A DNA stretch of 64,000 nucleotides from positions 1 through 64,000 of the forward strand of contig JADHZB010000743.1 in assembly GCA_015657535.1 (NCBI GenBank), given 5' to 3'. This DNA is from Nephromyces sp. MM_2019 (taxonomy: Eukaryota > Apicomplexa > Aconoidasida > Nephromycida). Below are positions 52,387 to 64,000 of the stretch, piece after piece. A program made the translations under genes and the position numbers. Under the pieces are notes generated by a model. That model did no database searches. It worked only from the letters and a program-made list of their open reading frames with translations, and was not told the DNA's origin. How positions within the stretch are numbered: the first letter of the stretch is position 1; each line of letters starts with the position of its first letter.

Positions 52387-54170
52387 ATGAATACACTTTA
52401 TTCTTTCTTCCTACAAGGGCTAATTATCTGCTGCTTCCATCCCTACTTTTCTTTCGGATTTCAGTCCAACACACTGAATAACACACCCAAACAGGGAATT
52501 AATCCAGCATTTGCTACATCAACCACACTCCCCAAAACGACCCCAAACATAATCAAGCCTGAAGTAGCAATTCCTAATACACAAGTCGTCTCTACGATAT
52601 CACCACATTCACCTTCAATTCGCGATCGATTGGTAGGGGACAAAGAAGATGTTTCCCAAGAAGTTGCTCAGATGCTTTATGAAGATCTTCTTATAGGTAG
52701 ATATGTAGAAGACATGTGTGCCCAGATGTACTACCGAAGTAAGGTTGCTGGTTTTGTACATCTTTATAGTGGACAAGAGGCCATAGCAACAGGTGTTATC
52801 AAAGCACTCAGAAAGGATGATTATGTTGTAAGCACCTATCGCGATCATGTACACGCAACAAGCAAGGGTGTACCCATCAAAGAAGTTTTAGCTGAATTAT
52901 TTGGGAAAGAAGCGGGGTGCTCAAAGGGTAGAGGTGGATCAATGCATATGTTCAGTAAAGAATATAATTTTGTAGGAGGATTTGCCTACATTGGTGAACA
53001 AATACCGGTAGCTCTAGGTACCGCATTTGCTTCAACTTTCAAGAAAAGTACTCCAGCCATTAATGATAAGTCTTCTGATCAAGTTTCAGTATGCTTCCTT
53101 GGAGATGGTGCTGTTAACATCGGACAATTTTACGAATCACTAAACTTAGCGGCCCTTGCAAAACTCCCTGTGATTTTCGTAATAGAAAATAACAATTGGT
53201 ACGACTCACATAATATTACTACAATATCTTAAGTACACCTGCTTTACAAATTTATTGTATTTTTATTTTAACATTCATTTTGTCTTTACTTCAAAATGCG
53301 ATTTCTGTCAATAGGGCCATTGGTATGGCATCATACCGCTCAACTTCAGTACCGGAACTATACAAAAAGGCTGACGCTTTTGGTATTCCTAGCTTCGAAG
53401 TTGACGGTATGGATGTTTTATCAGTCAGATCAGTTGCACGAAAGGCCATTGATAGAGCCAGAAATGGCCTTGGACCCACTGTTATAGAAGCTTTGACTTA
53501 TCGATTTAGGTGAGGTACATGTTTGACTTTCAATTTTGATATAGTTAAATATAAGTAGTGCTTAAACCTAAGCCTGTGTATTCTTTTACTAATTTTCAAA
53601 ACTATTTCTCCCAATCTAGGGGTCACTCACTTGCAGACCCAGATGAATTAAGAGCCCCACTTGAACGTAAGACATGGCAGGAACGTGATCCTGTACTTAG
53701 TTTTGGAAATTATATGAAGTCAATGGGCTATGCAACTGATGGTTTGCTTAAACATACACAAACCAAGGCTAGTTTAGAATTCAATATTTTTTCATAAATC
53801 TAAATTCAATCCTCACTTTTTATCAGATTCGTGATATGGTTAAAAATGCTGCGACTTTTGCAGAAACTTGCCCTGATCCTCCGATTGAGGAACTGGGGGA
53901 ATATATATTTAGCACTCATTATACTCCTAAGGAGGAAAATTTCTCAGATGAACAGCTTAATGCATATGCTCGTTCATTAGCCAATGAATTGGATGAACAG
54001 GTTTGTCTTTATGGAATCGTAACCATATTTCTAAAACTATTCAAGCACTATATTTCGATTATAAAATTTAACTTTATAATCTACGCAATCAGGCATTGAA
54101 GAAATCTGGGGAGCGAAATTTCCATAAACCGGTTGAGTTTCAAACCAATCCTTTGTTAGTGATCGATTAA
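52387..54170 (+). CDS. Plastid-type pyruvate dehydrogenase E1 component subunit alpha, 5 exons
   Basis: Exons 52387-53198, 53315-53509, 53620-53767, 53827-54000, 54093-54170; 468 residues, phases close. The N-terminus has a hydrophobic signal-peptide-like stretch ([20 protein letters not shown]) followed by a Thr/Ser/Asn-rich transit-like region to about residue 80, the bipartite pattern of proteins sent to a secondary plastid. The TPP motif runs from [20 protein letters not shown] to the following NNN. Phosphorylation-loop region [15 protein letters not shown] and the substrate loop GGSMHMF are present. E1-alpha decarboxylates pyruvate for acetyl-CoA used in plastid fatty-acid synthesis; the partner is E1-beta, not in this window. 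Intron 3 (53768-53826) begins with GC rather than GT. Apicoplast location is inferred. Confidence 0.94.
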
Positions 54171-54568
54171 TTTACCCCCAGATAATCATCCTCACCTTTA
54201 ACATAAATTTGTAGAGTTTAATTATTTCTGTATCTCGGTTTATTATTATGTCGATATATAAATCTTAATAAATCTTTGCCCATATTTGAGCTATTGTTAT
54301 TTCTATGAAAGGGCGCTTTTCACATCATCATAATCGATCTATATTGTTGAAATTAATGTCTACTAGCAACATGAAAATTCAAATATTTTTGGTGAAGTAA
54401 ATTTTTTTTTAGTTTTCTCAAAAAATTCATCAGAATACATTTCAAAATTCATTATAATAATTGAGATAACTCCACGTAAATATTTGGAACAAATTTAATC
54501 TAAATAAAAACAATTTATTTGAAACGAAAAATGAAATTAAAAGATAGTGTAATTATGCGATTTTGAGC
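54171..54568. other. Convergent 3' intergenic region
   Basis: 398 nt of AT-rich DNA between the PDH E1-alpha stop and the stop of the next minus-strand gene. Nothing else seen. Confidence 0.55.
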
Positions 54569-57319
54569 TTATTTTTTCAAAGCCTGCTCTAAAGTTCCCA
54601 TTTTGATAGCTTTCATGAATTCAGTCATTTGGGATTGCTGAAAAGAAGTTTAAATCAAGTATATAATATGCATATTCATAAGCATTGTTGTGGAAAGCTT
54701 TAGTACGGCAGACTATATATGCTTTGAAGCTATGTGCAATGTGAACTATTAAATTATTTTACCGTATAGAGTTAGCTACTAAAAAAGGTGACTTACATCT
54801 TGCTCAGCTTGTGCCATGTCCTGCATGATAGACTGGGCTGATGAGGCTTCTTGTTTAGCAGATTTTGTTGGGCTCGCAGCTAAACTATTTGATTCGATTA
54901 GTGTTTGGAGCTGATCTGTTTTGAAAAGTTCAGTGAAGAATTCTTTCTTTTGTTGGAATTCTTCGGCAAAGTCTGGGTTCATAGTGAAATAAAGCTGTTC
55001 ATAAAAAGTATTCTCTTTTTCTAGCATATCTTCCATATTGTTAATTGTATTGAAAACAGCTTCGGGGTCAGTCATCATTTGAGCATTTTGGAATTTTGAT
55101 TTCATTTCTTCAACGTAGTGTTCAAAAACAGGGTAAAATGCCTCCTCTTTAGACATTCTGCGTAAGAATGCATCAGCAAAAATTTCATCACTTGTGTTAA
55201 ACCTGTGAAAATTAAACATTTAGGAATAATGTATTGGAATTTCCCCACTTTGTTGGAGCTTTGTAGAGTGTGATGTGTGGTTTAATTTGTAAGATAAAAC
55301 ATTTTATAAATCTATGTCACGCATCTGAAATTGGCTCTTGTATATTGATCTATTCATATAAATGTAAACGCGTTTATTAAATCATGATAGGGTGCTCATA
55401 TTCGAAAAGTTTAGAGATTTTTTACTAATTGTTACCATTCTGCGGGTCTCTTGGATACAATATCAACAAAAATGTCAAATATGGTTGCGTATGCTGGCGT
55501 AAATTTTTTTCCAGTAAGTGCCATGTGGTCCTAAAATTAAATTTAAGCGTATATGGGTCGGATTTTAATTAGATTATGCATTCTTACAAATAGTGAATTC
55601 ATTGCTTTTTTGGGGGAAGGGGGTTCATGTGAGTGATGGCTTGGTAAATAATACAGGGCATTTACATCTTCACCAAGTGAATATACGTTGCCTTTCCCAC
55701 CATCGGTGTTTATAGCGCTTTTGTAACCAGTTTGAGTTTGGAAAGGTATGAAAGGGTGGGTGAGGAAAAGGAAATTGCCCATCATTCGACCAACCATCAT
55801 TTCATAAGCTCGGGCTTCAGAGTTAATAAGTTTAGTGTGGAACTCTTCGCCGTCATGCGCATAGTCAGAAGGTTGAAGGTCAAGTCCACGTTCCTTTTCA
55901 AGATTATCCAACTGCATCTTAGCCCTTCTCCTGTGTACCTATATATATATATATTTGTTGTTAATTGTACTGAGGATAAATAAATTTTATAAATCAAGGG
56001 AGCCATACCACAGAGATGAATTGATATCGATATTTTTCAATATCTGTCAACCATTGCCAGGGTGGTAGTTCTGGGAAGAATCTGTAATTACCACCAGTTA
56101 GTGTGAGGTAATAAGTCATGTGCTCCAAAAATGCTCGTCTGAATTGCATAAGGAGGTATAGATTGTAAATAAATGTTGCTAAAAGGGTAGTTAGAATGGT
56201 ATTACCTGTGAAGGTCATAGTATTCCCATGAAGGTAAGTGCTCCATGTAGCAATAAAGAATTGATGTGTTGCTACGATCATTAAAGGTGCCAACTTTCGT
56301 ATGCCAAGTTTTTTTTGAGCTCTGGTAAAATAAAAACCACGTTACAGAGTCACATTGCGTATAGAGTATAAGTTACCTCAATCTCGGCTGGTAATTCTGG
56401 GTCATTTGAGGTAGGGTTTGGATTATAAAAATGATGCTTCTCTATATAAGCTTGCCAATATAAATCCGATTCTACCCACTGAGTTACAGGAAAATAGATT
56501 TTAGAAAGTAGAAATTAAACAAAGCTACAAGGAAGTACCTCGTTCGTGTCAATTTTCCAAATTGGTGGATTGTTGTAAGATACCCATAAGGCTCTAGCTC
56601 CATTTGACACAAGGCCTTCAGAGTATTCTACAGATTTTTGGCAGCTAGATATGGCCTCTTCATACAAGTTCCATCCATTTGTTTGAGCCTTTACCATTCG
56701 ATTGTGGTCCTCAGAAGCAAGGCTTTCGATTAATTTCATTTGGTTATCATAGAATCCTTTAAGGCTTGAGAAAAATATACCAGGCTTATTAAAATTAGTT
56801 TTAATTTAAAGGGAAAATTTCCTACCATTCAACAATATTTGTATGGTTAATGGAGCTCTGCCATTTAGGCCAGTCAATATCTTCGGGTGCCTTACTCTTT
56901 GTAACCTTATCAATAACATTCTGTACATAGCTGTCTCTAGTCCTCAACTCTTTCCATGCATTCATGTCGATATTTGTTTGTGTGAAGGCAGATAGATTGT
57001 GCCATGTTTGCCTCTTGGGGAGCCCTTTCAGGCTGAGGGATAATCTGATAGACAGCAAATAAAAACAGGGAATTTTATAATATTTTAAGGATAGATCTTC
57101 CTTAACGCAATGTATATAGCACAATGTGGTGAAATATGTCAGATATCCAATCATGATATCAGATGTGCTGTTTCGTAATAAAAGAAGAATCTATCTTTCC
57201 ATTTTCGAAAAGCATAATATAAGAAAATTTCCATGTAAGCTCAAATAAAGGGGGGAAGATAGTCTATATATATTGGAAGTATGATCATCTTGTCAATATT
57301 ACCTTCTTAAGCGTTGCAT
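54569..57319 (-). CDS. Mitochondrial protein with ATP synthase subunit d-like N-terminus, 10 exons
   Basis: Exons: 57319-57303, 57044-56826, 56764-56539, 56478-56377, 56321-56206, 56138-56009, 55938-55588, 55530-55436, 55202-54797, 54637-54569; 576 residues, all phases closed. The start MQRLRRLSLSLKGLPKRQTW is an amphipathic basic mitochondrial presequence split by an intron. PEDIDWPKWQSSI with WCLKGFYDNQMK resembles the subunit d pattern of F1Fo ATP synthase (PPAIDW...). The remaining about 450 residues (for example HPFIPFQTQTGYKSAINTDG and PPWQWLTDIEKYRYQF, a Glu-rich helical section and a C-terminal MTEFMKAIKMGTLEQAL) match nothing I can name. Alveolate ATP synthases are known to have very large lineage-specific subunits, so an extended subunit d or an associated stator protein is my best reading; it could be another inner-membrane complex protein. 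Confidence 0.55.
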
Positions 57320-58755
57320 AGGTTTGAAATAAACGTAGGAGCAGCTAAAATTATGAAAGTGTTGGTTCGAGAGTTGTAATTTAAACATTAAGCTTTTTCT
57401 AAACTTTGACGTTTTTAAAACAAATCTACAATGTGCTAGTAATCTACTACGAAATGCTTAGTAATGTTATGTATACTTCATTTGAGCACTTATTCTACAC
57501 TAGCCTCAAGAAATGGTATGCTTACTTGACTGGTTCTATAGCACATTGAGATATATGCTACCACTTAAGTTGCTTTCAACTTTACCTACTTTGCCACGCC
57601 AGCTGAGGAGTTTGTGTGTTATTTCACCATGGATTTGTTTTAGATTAAGGATTAAATAAAGTGAAACAAGTACTCTTATTCCACTGTTCTGAAAAACATG
57701 GATTTTAGAAAGCGTAAGCCTAATTTTGAAATTGAGACCTAACAAACAATTCAACCTAGAACTCATCATCTTAAAACTAAACTATCATAGCACCCCAAGG
57801 AAAGCTAAAAATAAAGCCGAAGCAACGCAGTTTATCACTCAAACCGAATTAGAGTTGCAAATATAAATAGACTTTAAAGTAATTCTTAAGTAAATACTCA
57901 AATCCTGAGATAAGCAGATGAGGAAACCAATCAAAATATATCTTAAGAGAATGCATAGCGCCCTTGTTTTGACAGAATCTAATTATGGCGCAAAGCGATC
58001 TAACCTATATTGAAGCATAACATTACGCAGTTTAAATAAAAAAAGAAAATCAACAGCAAAAACTTTTAGTATGATCCACATAAAAGACATCCAATACACT
58101 AGCTCTGAAATGATTGTTCATAAAATCTGAGAAAGATCATCTTCGCCATCATATCACCTTATAATGCCTTGATAAATCAATTCATTCTGGAAAAGTCAAT
58201 CAAATACTGTATTGATGCAATCTTTCGGTGCGTCAGTACGGGAAAAAATATTTATTACAACTTTAAAAGAGCTCACGAGAGTCTGTTTTATGTGTGATAG
58301 ATTATCTGTTATAATTGCTAAATACCTAAGTTTTCCACTATTGCAACCCTTAAGATGTTTAATAAGCTGGTTTAGGCAACTAGATCATAATCGAAGAATG
58401 AGCGTTAGAATTGGCAAGCTGTGAAACTTCAAGAAAAAAAAACAATTGAGCTACTTGGATGCAATACATGGATAAGTATATAGTAAAGCCTTTCCTTTGC
58501 TCTTTAAGACTTTTAATACAACTCGATTGTATCTTTTTGTTCAGTTTCAAACTTACCCAAGTCTTATTAGCTTCAAAAGACAATGAAAAACAATCGAAAA
58601 GTTAATCGGGTTATGAATATAAATGAAATCACTCCCTTTGAATAACTTCACTGAAAAATGACACGTTATACTATCATTATCCAGTAGTTGGAAGCATAAA
58701 AATAGCAAAGGGAATATTAATTGAATGTTTCAAAATTTTGAATGAAAATTGTTTT

Positions 58756-59085
58756 TCAGATCAATCTAATTTCAGCTGGATTAAACAAGATACAATAGGG
58801 ATTTGTACTCAAACCTGGAAGATTGCACATTAAAGCTTTACTGCTTATCCCGTTTGAAACAAGTCGGAATGTATTTATACGATAGAGCAAAAGAAAAGTC
58901 AAATTTTGAACAAGTGTGGTAATATCAATGCTCCCAATAGTGCCAAGAGTGCCAAGGATCTTACTTGAATCCAAGCCAAAGTTGTTTTTAAAATAATTTT
59001 TAAATACAGCGTAAGGCAAGCTTAATATTTTGGCAAAATTTGCTAAAGATAAGCCAACAATCCTAGCATTAGCAATCAGACAACT
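58756..59085 (-). CDS. Unidentified hydrophobic coding segment
   Basis: About 110 stop-free codons ending in TGA: SLANFAKILSLPYAVFKNYF, LDSSKILGTLGTIGSIDITT, FLLLYRINTFRLVSNGISSK, LPGLSTNPYCILF. Rich in Leu, Ile, Gly and Ser, perhaps membrane-associated. It is probably an exon of a larger gene, since no good start or acceptor could be fixed. No family recognised. Confidence 0.35.
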   Translation of the reverse strand, partial: SCLIANARIVGLSLANFAKILSLPYAVFKNYFKNNFGLDSSKILGTLGTIGSIDITTLVQNLTFLLLYRINTFRLVSNGISSKALMCNLPGLSTNPYCILFNPAEIRLI

Positions 59086-60544
59086 GAATCTGAGACGTAA
59101 AACTCAAATTTAAAAATTAGTAGAAAGGTTAAGCTCTATATATGGTCTTAAAACCTGTTTATATTGAGTTTTAAAGTGGAACTTACAGCAACAAGTACAA
59201 ATCCATCAAAACCCGCACCGAAAGGATTTCCAAATTTTAGGCCTTACCTCTCAAAATATATTAAGTAATTCCTAAATTTTACTCGTAGCTCTATTTATTA
59301 CCCGATTATAAAAGCCTTGGCTTGCATTTTTAGCTTTTAAACCCTTTTTGAATTATTTGAACACTTTTTCTTTTTTAGTTTCATCTACCTATTATATATA
59401 TTTTCTTAATTAGAGTTCAAGTTTCAAAGTAGTTTTGATTTTGTAATCGAGCTTCAATTTGGTATAAATACTTTTATTCTGATTAGGATCTATGTAAATA
59501 AGGTGCTTTTTTGGAAGTTAAATCTAGTGTAATTATCTAGTATCAATCCTTATGTAGACTTTCCACTGCTGACTCATCATCTATAATCCTATTGTTTAGC
59601 CCATAGTCCTATGAAAATGCAATGATTATGTAGAGTGTGTTTTTAATTTAATATAAGAAGCTACTAGCACTTTATGTATTGTAATGAAATAGAGATGAGT
59701 TAGCCAGGTTTATCTATTTAATTTTCTTATTTATAGTCATTTTCAGTACAAGAGGTTTTCTCAATAAATTGACTTTTTGCTTTTTTTAAATTTTGGCTAA
59801 ATTAATCCACTAAAATCTTTGATTCTTCGGTACTTTGCTAGAATCTCTCTCGGATTTCATGTTTAACTCTAAGTTTCTCTTTATTTTAAAAGTTAGTTAG
59901 ATTTAGCCAGCTATTCTAAATAGTAAAACTAAATGACCTCATTAGTAATAAGATATTTATTTTAGACATTGTTAAATACAATAAGCAATCTATGCATAAA
60001 GCTCTATCTCGAAGCTATAATATAGCACATCTGCCTTGGTTTATATAATTATAGCACTCTCCAAATAACTATTTTAACAAGGTACCGAAAGTTATTATAT
60101 TTTGTTTTACTTTCTTTCAATTGAAAGTTGTAGCTTAGACATAGAATAAAGAGCAAACTGTTACACATTAGAGCAATTTTGTAACAAAGACATTGTACTT
60201 GCAAGCACATTTTTATGGAGTCTGCTTTTGTTGGTATCCTAATTTGTCAAGAGAACTGCACATACTCGGAAAGTCATATGCTTTTTAATTAATTAGATAC
60301 AGTTTATGGAGCTTTAGCACCAACAAATCGTGTGTTAACCATCGCTAATAAAAAGGAAAAGAAAGTTTCAGATGGAATGTATTGTAAAAGACTAAAATCT
60401 CATTCTTTGATTTTAAGCAGCAGCTTAAGATAGAAAATCCTGGTAATTATCCTAATTTGCTACTAAGCACCACTATCACAATCACCTTATATTGTCTTGG
60501 GTCGAAATCAATAGCACTTCTCAGCAAATCATTCTCTCCCTTTT

Positions 60545-60690
60545 GTTTGCTGTAGACAAATTATTCCTAGCTTAGGTCCTTTAACAGCTCCAACACCTTT
60601 AATCAGCTCTCTAGGCAGCTCAAATCTTCATTTACCAATAAGTCCTGAGCATGTAATTTTATTAATCCGCTATCTTTTGGTATTGAATTA
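60545..60690 (+). CDS. Possible exon, unidentified gene
   Basis: After a strong acceptor (TTCTCTCCCTTTTGTTTGCTGTAG) a frame reads QIIPSLGPLTAPTPLISSLG and LPISPEHVILLIRYLL before a GTATTG donor. Proline/serine-rich and unlike random AT-rich DNA. No family recognised; neighbouring exons not found. Confidence 0.3.
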
Positions 60691-61335
60691 ACTAGCATTC
60701 TAATTTACTCGATTGAAACTCAAGATGAAATCTAGATTTGAGATAATTCAAAATAAGCCTTACTTGCTATTGCCGTACCTGGAGATCAAATAAAGTTAGC
60801 AACTTAAGTCGTCAACCGAAAAATGAATAGGTGATGCAAGTTTTAAACAAAGGATGTAAAATTAAATTGTTATGTTATCAGCTTAAGAATGTCTCTCTTA
60901 ATGAAATAGTATTTAAAACTGATGATAACGCATAATCATTTGGGATGTGTCAATTCTGATTGCTTGAACTTTCAGTATTTTAATCTGAATTTATAATGTT
61001 GACAATATTTCACTAGTTAAAAGAATTCTGTTCATTGTATAAATAATTTTTGACTAGTTTTTTAAATAGGAAATTCATGCCTTCCCTTATGACAATTGTT
61101 TTGTTATGTTCAATTTCAGTTAACACGCATTTGCTTTTTGCTATAAAATTGCCAAATGCACGGGTGTTACAGGATATAAACAATGGTCTAGCATTTCATC
61201 ACTGACGACATCTAGTGAATAATTTCCTGGTATATGCCAGTGAGTTACTTTTTCATCCCTCATATTAGATTTTTTGCTATCAAAATTATCAGCAAGCTCC
61301 AACCACACTTATAATTTATTGAGTAATTAAATCAT

Positions 61336-61620
61336 GTGCTAGGTGCTTGGAAGGTGCGCTTTGTGAGTCTCAATCAGTGGAGATGCGTGCCCTTAGACCA
61401 GCTAAGGCATGTTTGCTTTCAAATTGTAAAGCAGCTACAAGACATTTTGAGTATAGCAATTGTCACCGAGTTGGGAGAATTTGACTTTGGTAAAATCATT
61501 CTTAATAAATTTACTAGGTATCCCCGTAAATTAGAGTTGAAAAACGTATTCACAGAGTGTTTTTTAATTTGTTTTCTAGAATCTATACATCTGCTTGAGG
61601 CTTTTCGTTTCTTTATTTAA
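61336..61620 (+). CDS. Possible exon, unidentified gene
   Basis: About 94 codons with balanced composition: GAWKVRFVSLNQWRCVPLDQ, LRHVCFQIVKQLQDILSIAI, FDFGKIILNKFTRYPRK. A second frame over the same DNA is also fairly protein-like, so the reading frame is not secure. No family recognised. Confidence 0.25.
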   Translation: MLGAWKVRFVSLNQWRCVPLDQLRHVCFQIVKQLQDILSIAIVTELGEFDFGKIILNKFTRYPRKLELKNVFTECFLICFLESIHLLEAFRFFI

Positions 61621-62130
61621 GTATAAGGGCGTGTGTGAGCATATAATAGCTTTATAAATTTATAATTGTCTCGTTAAGTAGCTGAAAATACCTAATTTCA
61701 TCTTCCCTGACTCAAATTAAACCCATCTCAATCATCACGATATATCAGATACTTTTATTTATAAAGTCTTGATTCCAATCTTTGAGAAAAAACTAATAAT
61801 CGCAAAAATAATTTCACTTGCTTCAACATTTTTACTTGCTCCAAGGCAATCATTTTAATTCATGCATTATGGAAGTTGATAATCCATCTTCAAATCAATT
61901 GAATTAACATTCTCTTAGTTTCAAATTCTCAAGAAAAAACTAATAATTGTAAATGCAATTCCGCTTGCTTCAGTTATTTGTACTGCTTCAAGAAAATCAT
62001 TTTGGTTCGTGCTTTATGGGGTTAGATAATTCTCTTTTAAACTAATCGAATTAACATGATTTTAGTGTGTTAAATCAAACAAAACATTGTAAAAGTGTTG
62101 GCATGTAAGGCTTATTGTGCCCTTCACAGG

Positions 62131-62353
62131 TTTGGAAACCTTTTAGGTCAACCCATGGCTCATATAAATGTGATGAATATGTTCTCGTTTTATAACAAGG
62201 AAGAAAAAGGTGACGATCTTGCAACACTAATCGGAATTATAAATGGAGTAAAGAATTAATACGTCATTCCACCTTTTAATCGCAGTATCAGCTGCACGAG
62301 GGTGTTCATATGCCTATCCCTGAACCTTTTTTTAACAAGCAAGGGTGTATTTC
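62131..62353 (+). CDS. Possible two-exon segment, unidentified gene
   Basis: From an acceptor at about 62130, a frame reads FGNLLGQPMAHINVMNMFSF and EEKGDDLATLIGIING up to a GTAAAG donor; a 38-nt intron ends in CGCAG at 62285 and the frame continues in phase as YQLHEGVHMPIPEPFFNKQG. The splice phases match, which supports a real gene. No family recognised. Confidence 0.35.
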
Positions 62354-63261
62354 AGTAAATTTGCTTGTATCATGCTAGTGCTTAATTTTCTTTGGAATTA
62401 TATGGTTTAAACTTTCAATATAGCTTAAATTAAAATCTGACATTACAAGTCGCTAGCTTAGATTTTACTAACCTTAAAATCCAAGCCTGTATGTTCCAAA
62501 TATTTCAAAAATCAAAGGCTCCACCTCCGAATCATATTAGTTTTCTGAGTCCTTTAATTATGCTATTTCTTTGTTTTCATATATACAAAAGGCCTAAAAG
62601 CTTGCATACTACTTCCTTACTTAAGAAATTTTCTGCTATTTAGTAATTTGTCTTACCTAGTATATGTTTATATCTCCTTATGAAATTTTATTAGAGCCTG
62701 CTTGGTATTGGTAAATAATCAATCTTTGAAAGCTCAACACGACTTTTTGATGCTTAAGTGAGTAGCACAGTATATAAATTCTAATTAACTCAGCTTGAAT
62801 AAAGTTAAAGTATCAATAAATCTATTGAATTAATCTGTTATATTTCACATCTTATACAGCCAAAAAGAGTTTCTGGTGAATGTAAATTAGTAATTTTGGA
62901 AGCATACAAACCAAAATTGGTGCATCTCTAGTAAATCCGTACTAGGCTTTTTCAAGGCAGAATAGCCAGTGCTTAATTTATTTAATACAGGTAAAGCAAA
63001 CAAATGTTTCCCTACTTGAGGTTTCAGAGTATTTCCATATATGCTGAACTGATTCAGCCATGCAGCATTTTCGCAACCACATTATCAAGCTTAAAACCAT
63101 CAGAAAACACTCATTACAGCTGTTCATTTAATATAAAATGTAGCTAATGCATTTAACTGATTTCAAAAGCTTTTACACAAGCAAATTGTCACCTATGCCT
63201 TAATCATTAAAAGGTAGCAGCTGTGGGAAAATTGCGTTAGTAGAATATTGGATTAGTGCCC

Positions 63262-63753
63262 TTTCAATTAAGAATTCAATTGGTTAGGAGCATGGCAAAT
63301 TCCAAATTCACATGTGCTTGAGTCTCTTTTAAAGCAATAGTAACCTATATGTTAACATACAGGCTTTAGTCCAGCAGTTCCAACTAGTATTCAAACAAAA
63401 TTGAATTTAGCTAGATATGACCCAATAGTTAATGAAAATGTTATAACTTAGAGTGTTGCCAAACTAGCCTCCACACAAAATAGTCTAATTGATAAATCCA
63501 TCATCTACGGATGGATCTTTTTTAAGGAGGATATTTCTCTGATTGATGCAAGTTTTGAAGCGCGTGTTTCTGATATATAAATATTTAACCCTGTCTTTAG
63601 AATGTTGAAGAAATTTTCTTGGCATATGTTGTATAGCAAGGCAATATTTGACATTAAACCCAGCTCATTACACTCTTAAACGTGCTTTATAGCGCGTATA
63701 AGACCGACTGTGATGCCAAAATTATAAAATTAACTGAATACTTTCATTTCATG
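63262..63753 (+). pseudogene. Protein-like frame with TAA/TAG interruptions
   Basis: One frame reads GAWQIPNSHVLESLLKQ, GFSPAVPTSIQTKLNLARYD, SVAKLASTQNSLIDKSIIYG, SLIDASFEARVSDI and FNPVFRMLKKFSWHMLY before a TGA near 63753. Eight in-frame TAA/TAG codons interrupt it. Composition is that of a real protein. As with 24.5-26.3 kb, decay, unrecognised tiny introns or glutamine decoding of TAA/TAG could explain it. No family recognised. Confidence 0.3.
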
Positions 63754-64000
63754 AGAAATTATTTTAGATTGTTCAATTTAAAGGCTTCGATCTTGGTATT
63801 CACTTTACAATTGCACTAATTTAGATGAATCTTAGTAAATCGAAGAAGATTACAATCTTAGTTAGCGAACATTCATCAATGCATCGATTCTTCAGCTTAT
63901 TCCTATTTGAAAAATGTTAACTTTATTAAGTGCCCCGCTGTAGAAATATAACTAAGGATTTTTTTGAATCCTTGTATAGTGGATACTTGGTATATGAACA

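Larger units (their letters stand above)
57320..64000. other. 6.7-kb region with unidentified coding-like segments
   Basis: No gene can be modelled with confidence. The 5' flank of the subunit d-like gene should be at about 57320-57700. Several stretches have protein-like composition and plausible splice sites and are listed separately; the rest is AT-rich with no microsatellites and no RNA gene seen. Confidence 0.5.

Overview
The window looks like nuclear DNA of a plastid-bearing myzozoan alveolate: an apicomplexan or a close relative. It is very AT-rich and most genes are split by many GT-AG introns. Diagnostic content is a protein with a C-terminal ApiAP2-type DNA-binding domain, a plastid-type pyruvate dehydrogenase E1-alpha behind a signal peptide, mitochondrial ATP synthase beta with a targeting leader, and a long mitochondrial protein resembling ATP synthase subunit d. 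I do not name a species. I saw no rRNA, tRNA, CRISPR or prokaryotic operon.

Layout. 0.35-24.03 kb is an intron-rich block crowded with TA and CA/GT microsatellites: threonine synthase (-), a tandem NUMOD4/HNH endonuclease (+), an Aurora-like kinase (-), and a 12.9-kb, 21-exon TRAPPC8/Trs85 gene (-). Microsatellites almost stop at about 24.1 kb. 24.0-28.9 kb holds no normal gene, but its minus strand carries protein-like frames broken mostly by TAA and TAG. 28.96-32.73 kb has the SDHAF3 assembly factor (-) and, divergently, an MLO-family membrane protein (+) with tiny introns and a degenerate EF-hand-like tail. 32.78-37.35 kb has thiamine pyrophosphokinase (-) and a NUS1/Nogo-B receptor homologue (-). 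After a 4.7-kb gap come the ApiAP2 gene (+), ATP synthase beta (-), a DMT-superfamily transporter (-), plastid PDH E1-alpha (+) and the subunit-d-like gene (-). 57.3-64.0 kb has only unidentified coding-like segments.

Function. The genes are unrelated housekeeping units rather than one pathway: mitochondrial energy (ATP synthase beta, subunit-d-like, SDHAF3), plastid acetyl-CoA supply (PDH E1-alpha), cofactor and amino-acid supply (thiamine pyrophosphate, used by PDH, and threonine), secretion and glycosylation (TRAPPC8, NUS1, transporter), cell division (Aurora-like kinase), transcription (ApiAP2) and calcium or membrane signalling (MLO). Exon models were built by hand; splice phases close for every model given with exon coordinates. 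The most unusual items are the MLO gene, the HNH gene, a pair of GC-AG introns sharing one donor sequence, an intron built from copies of its own 5' splice-site region, and the stop-riddled but protein-like frames.
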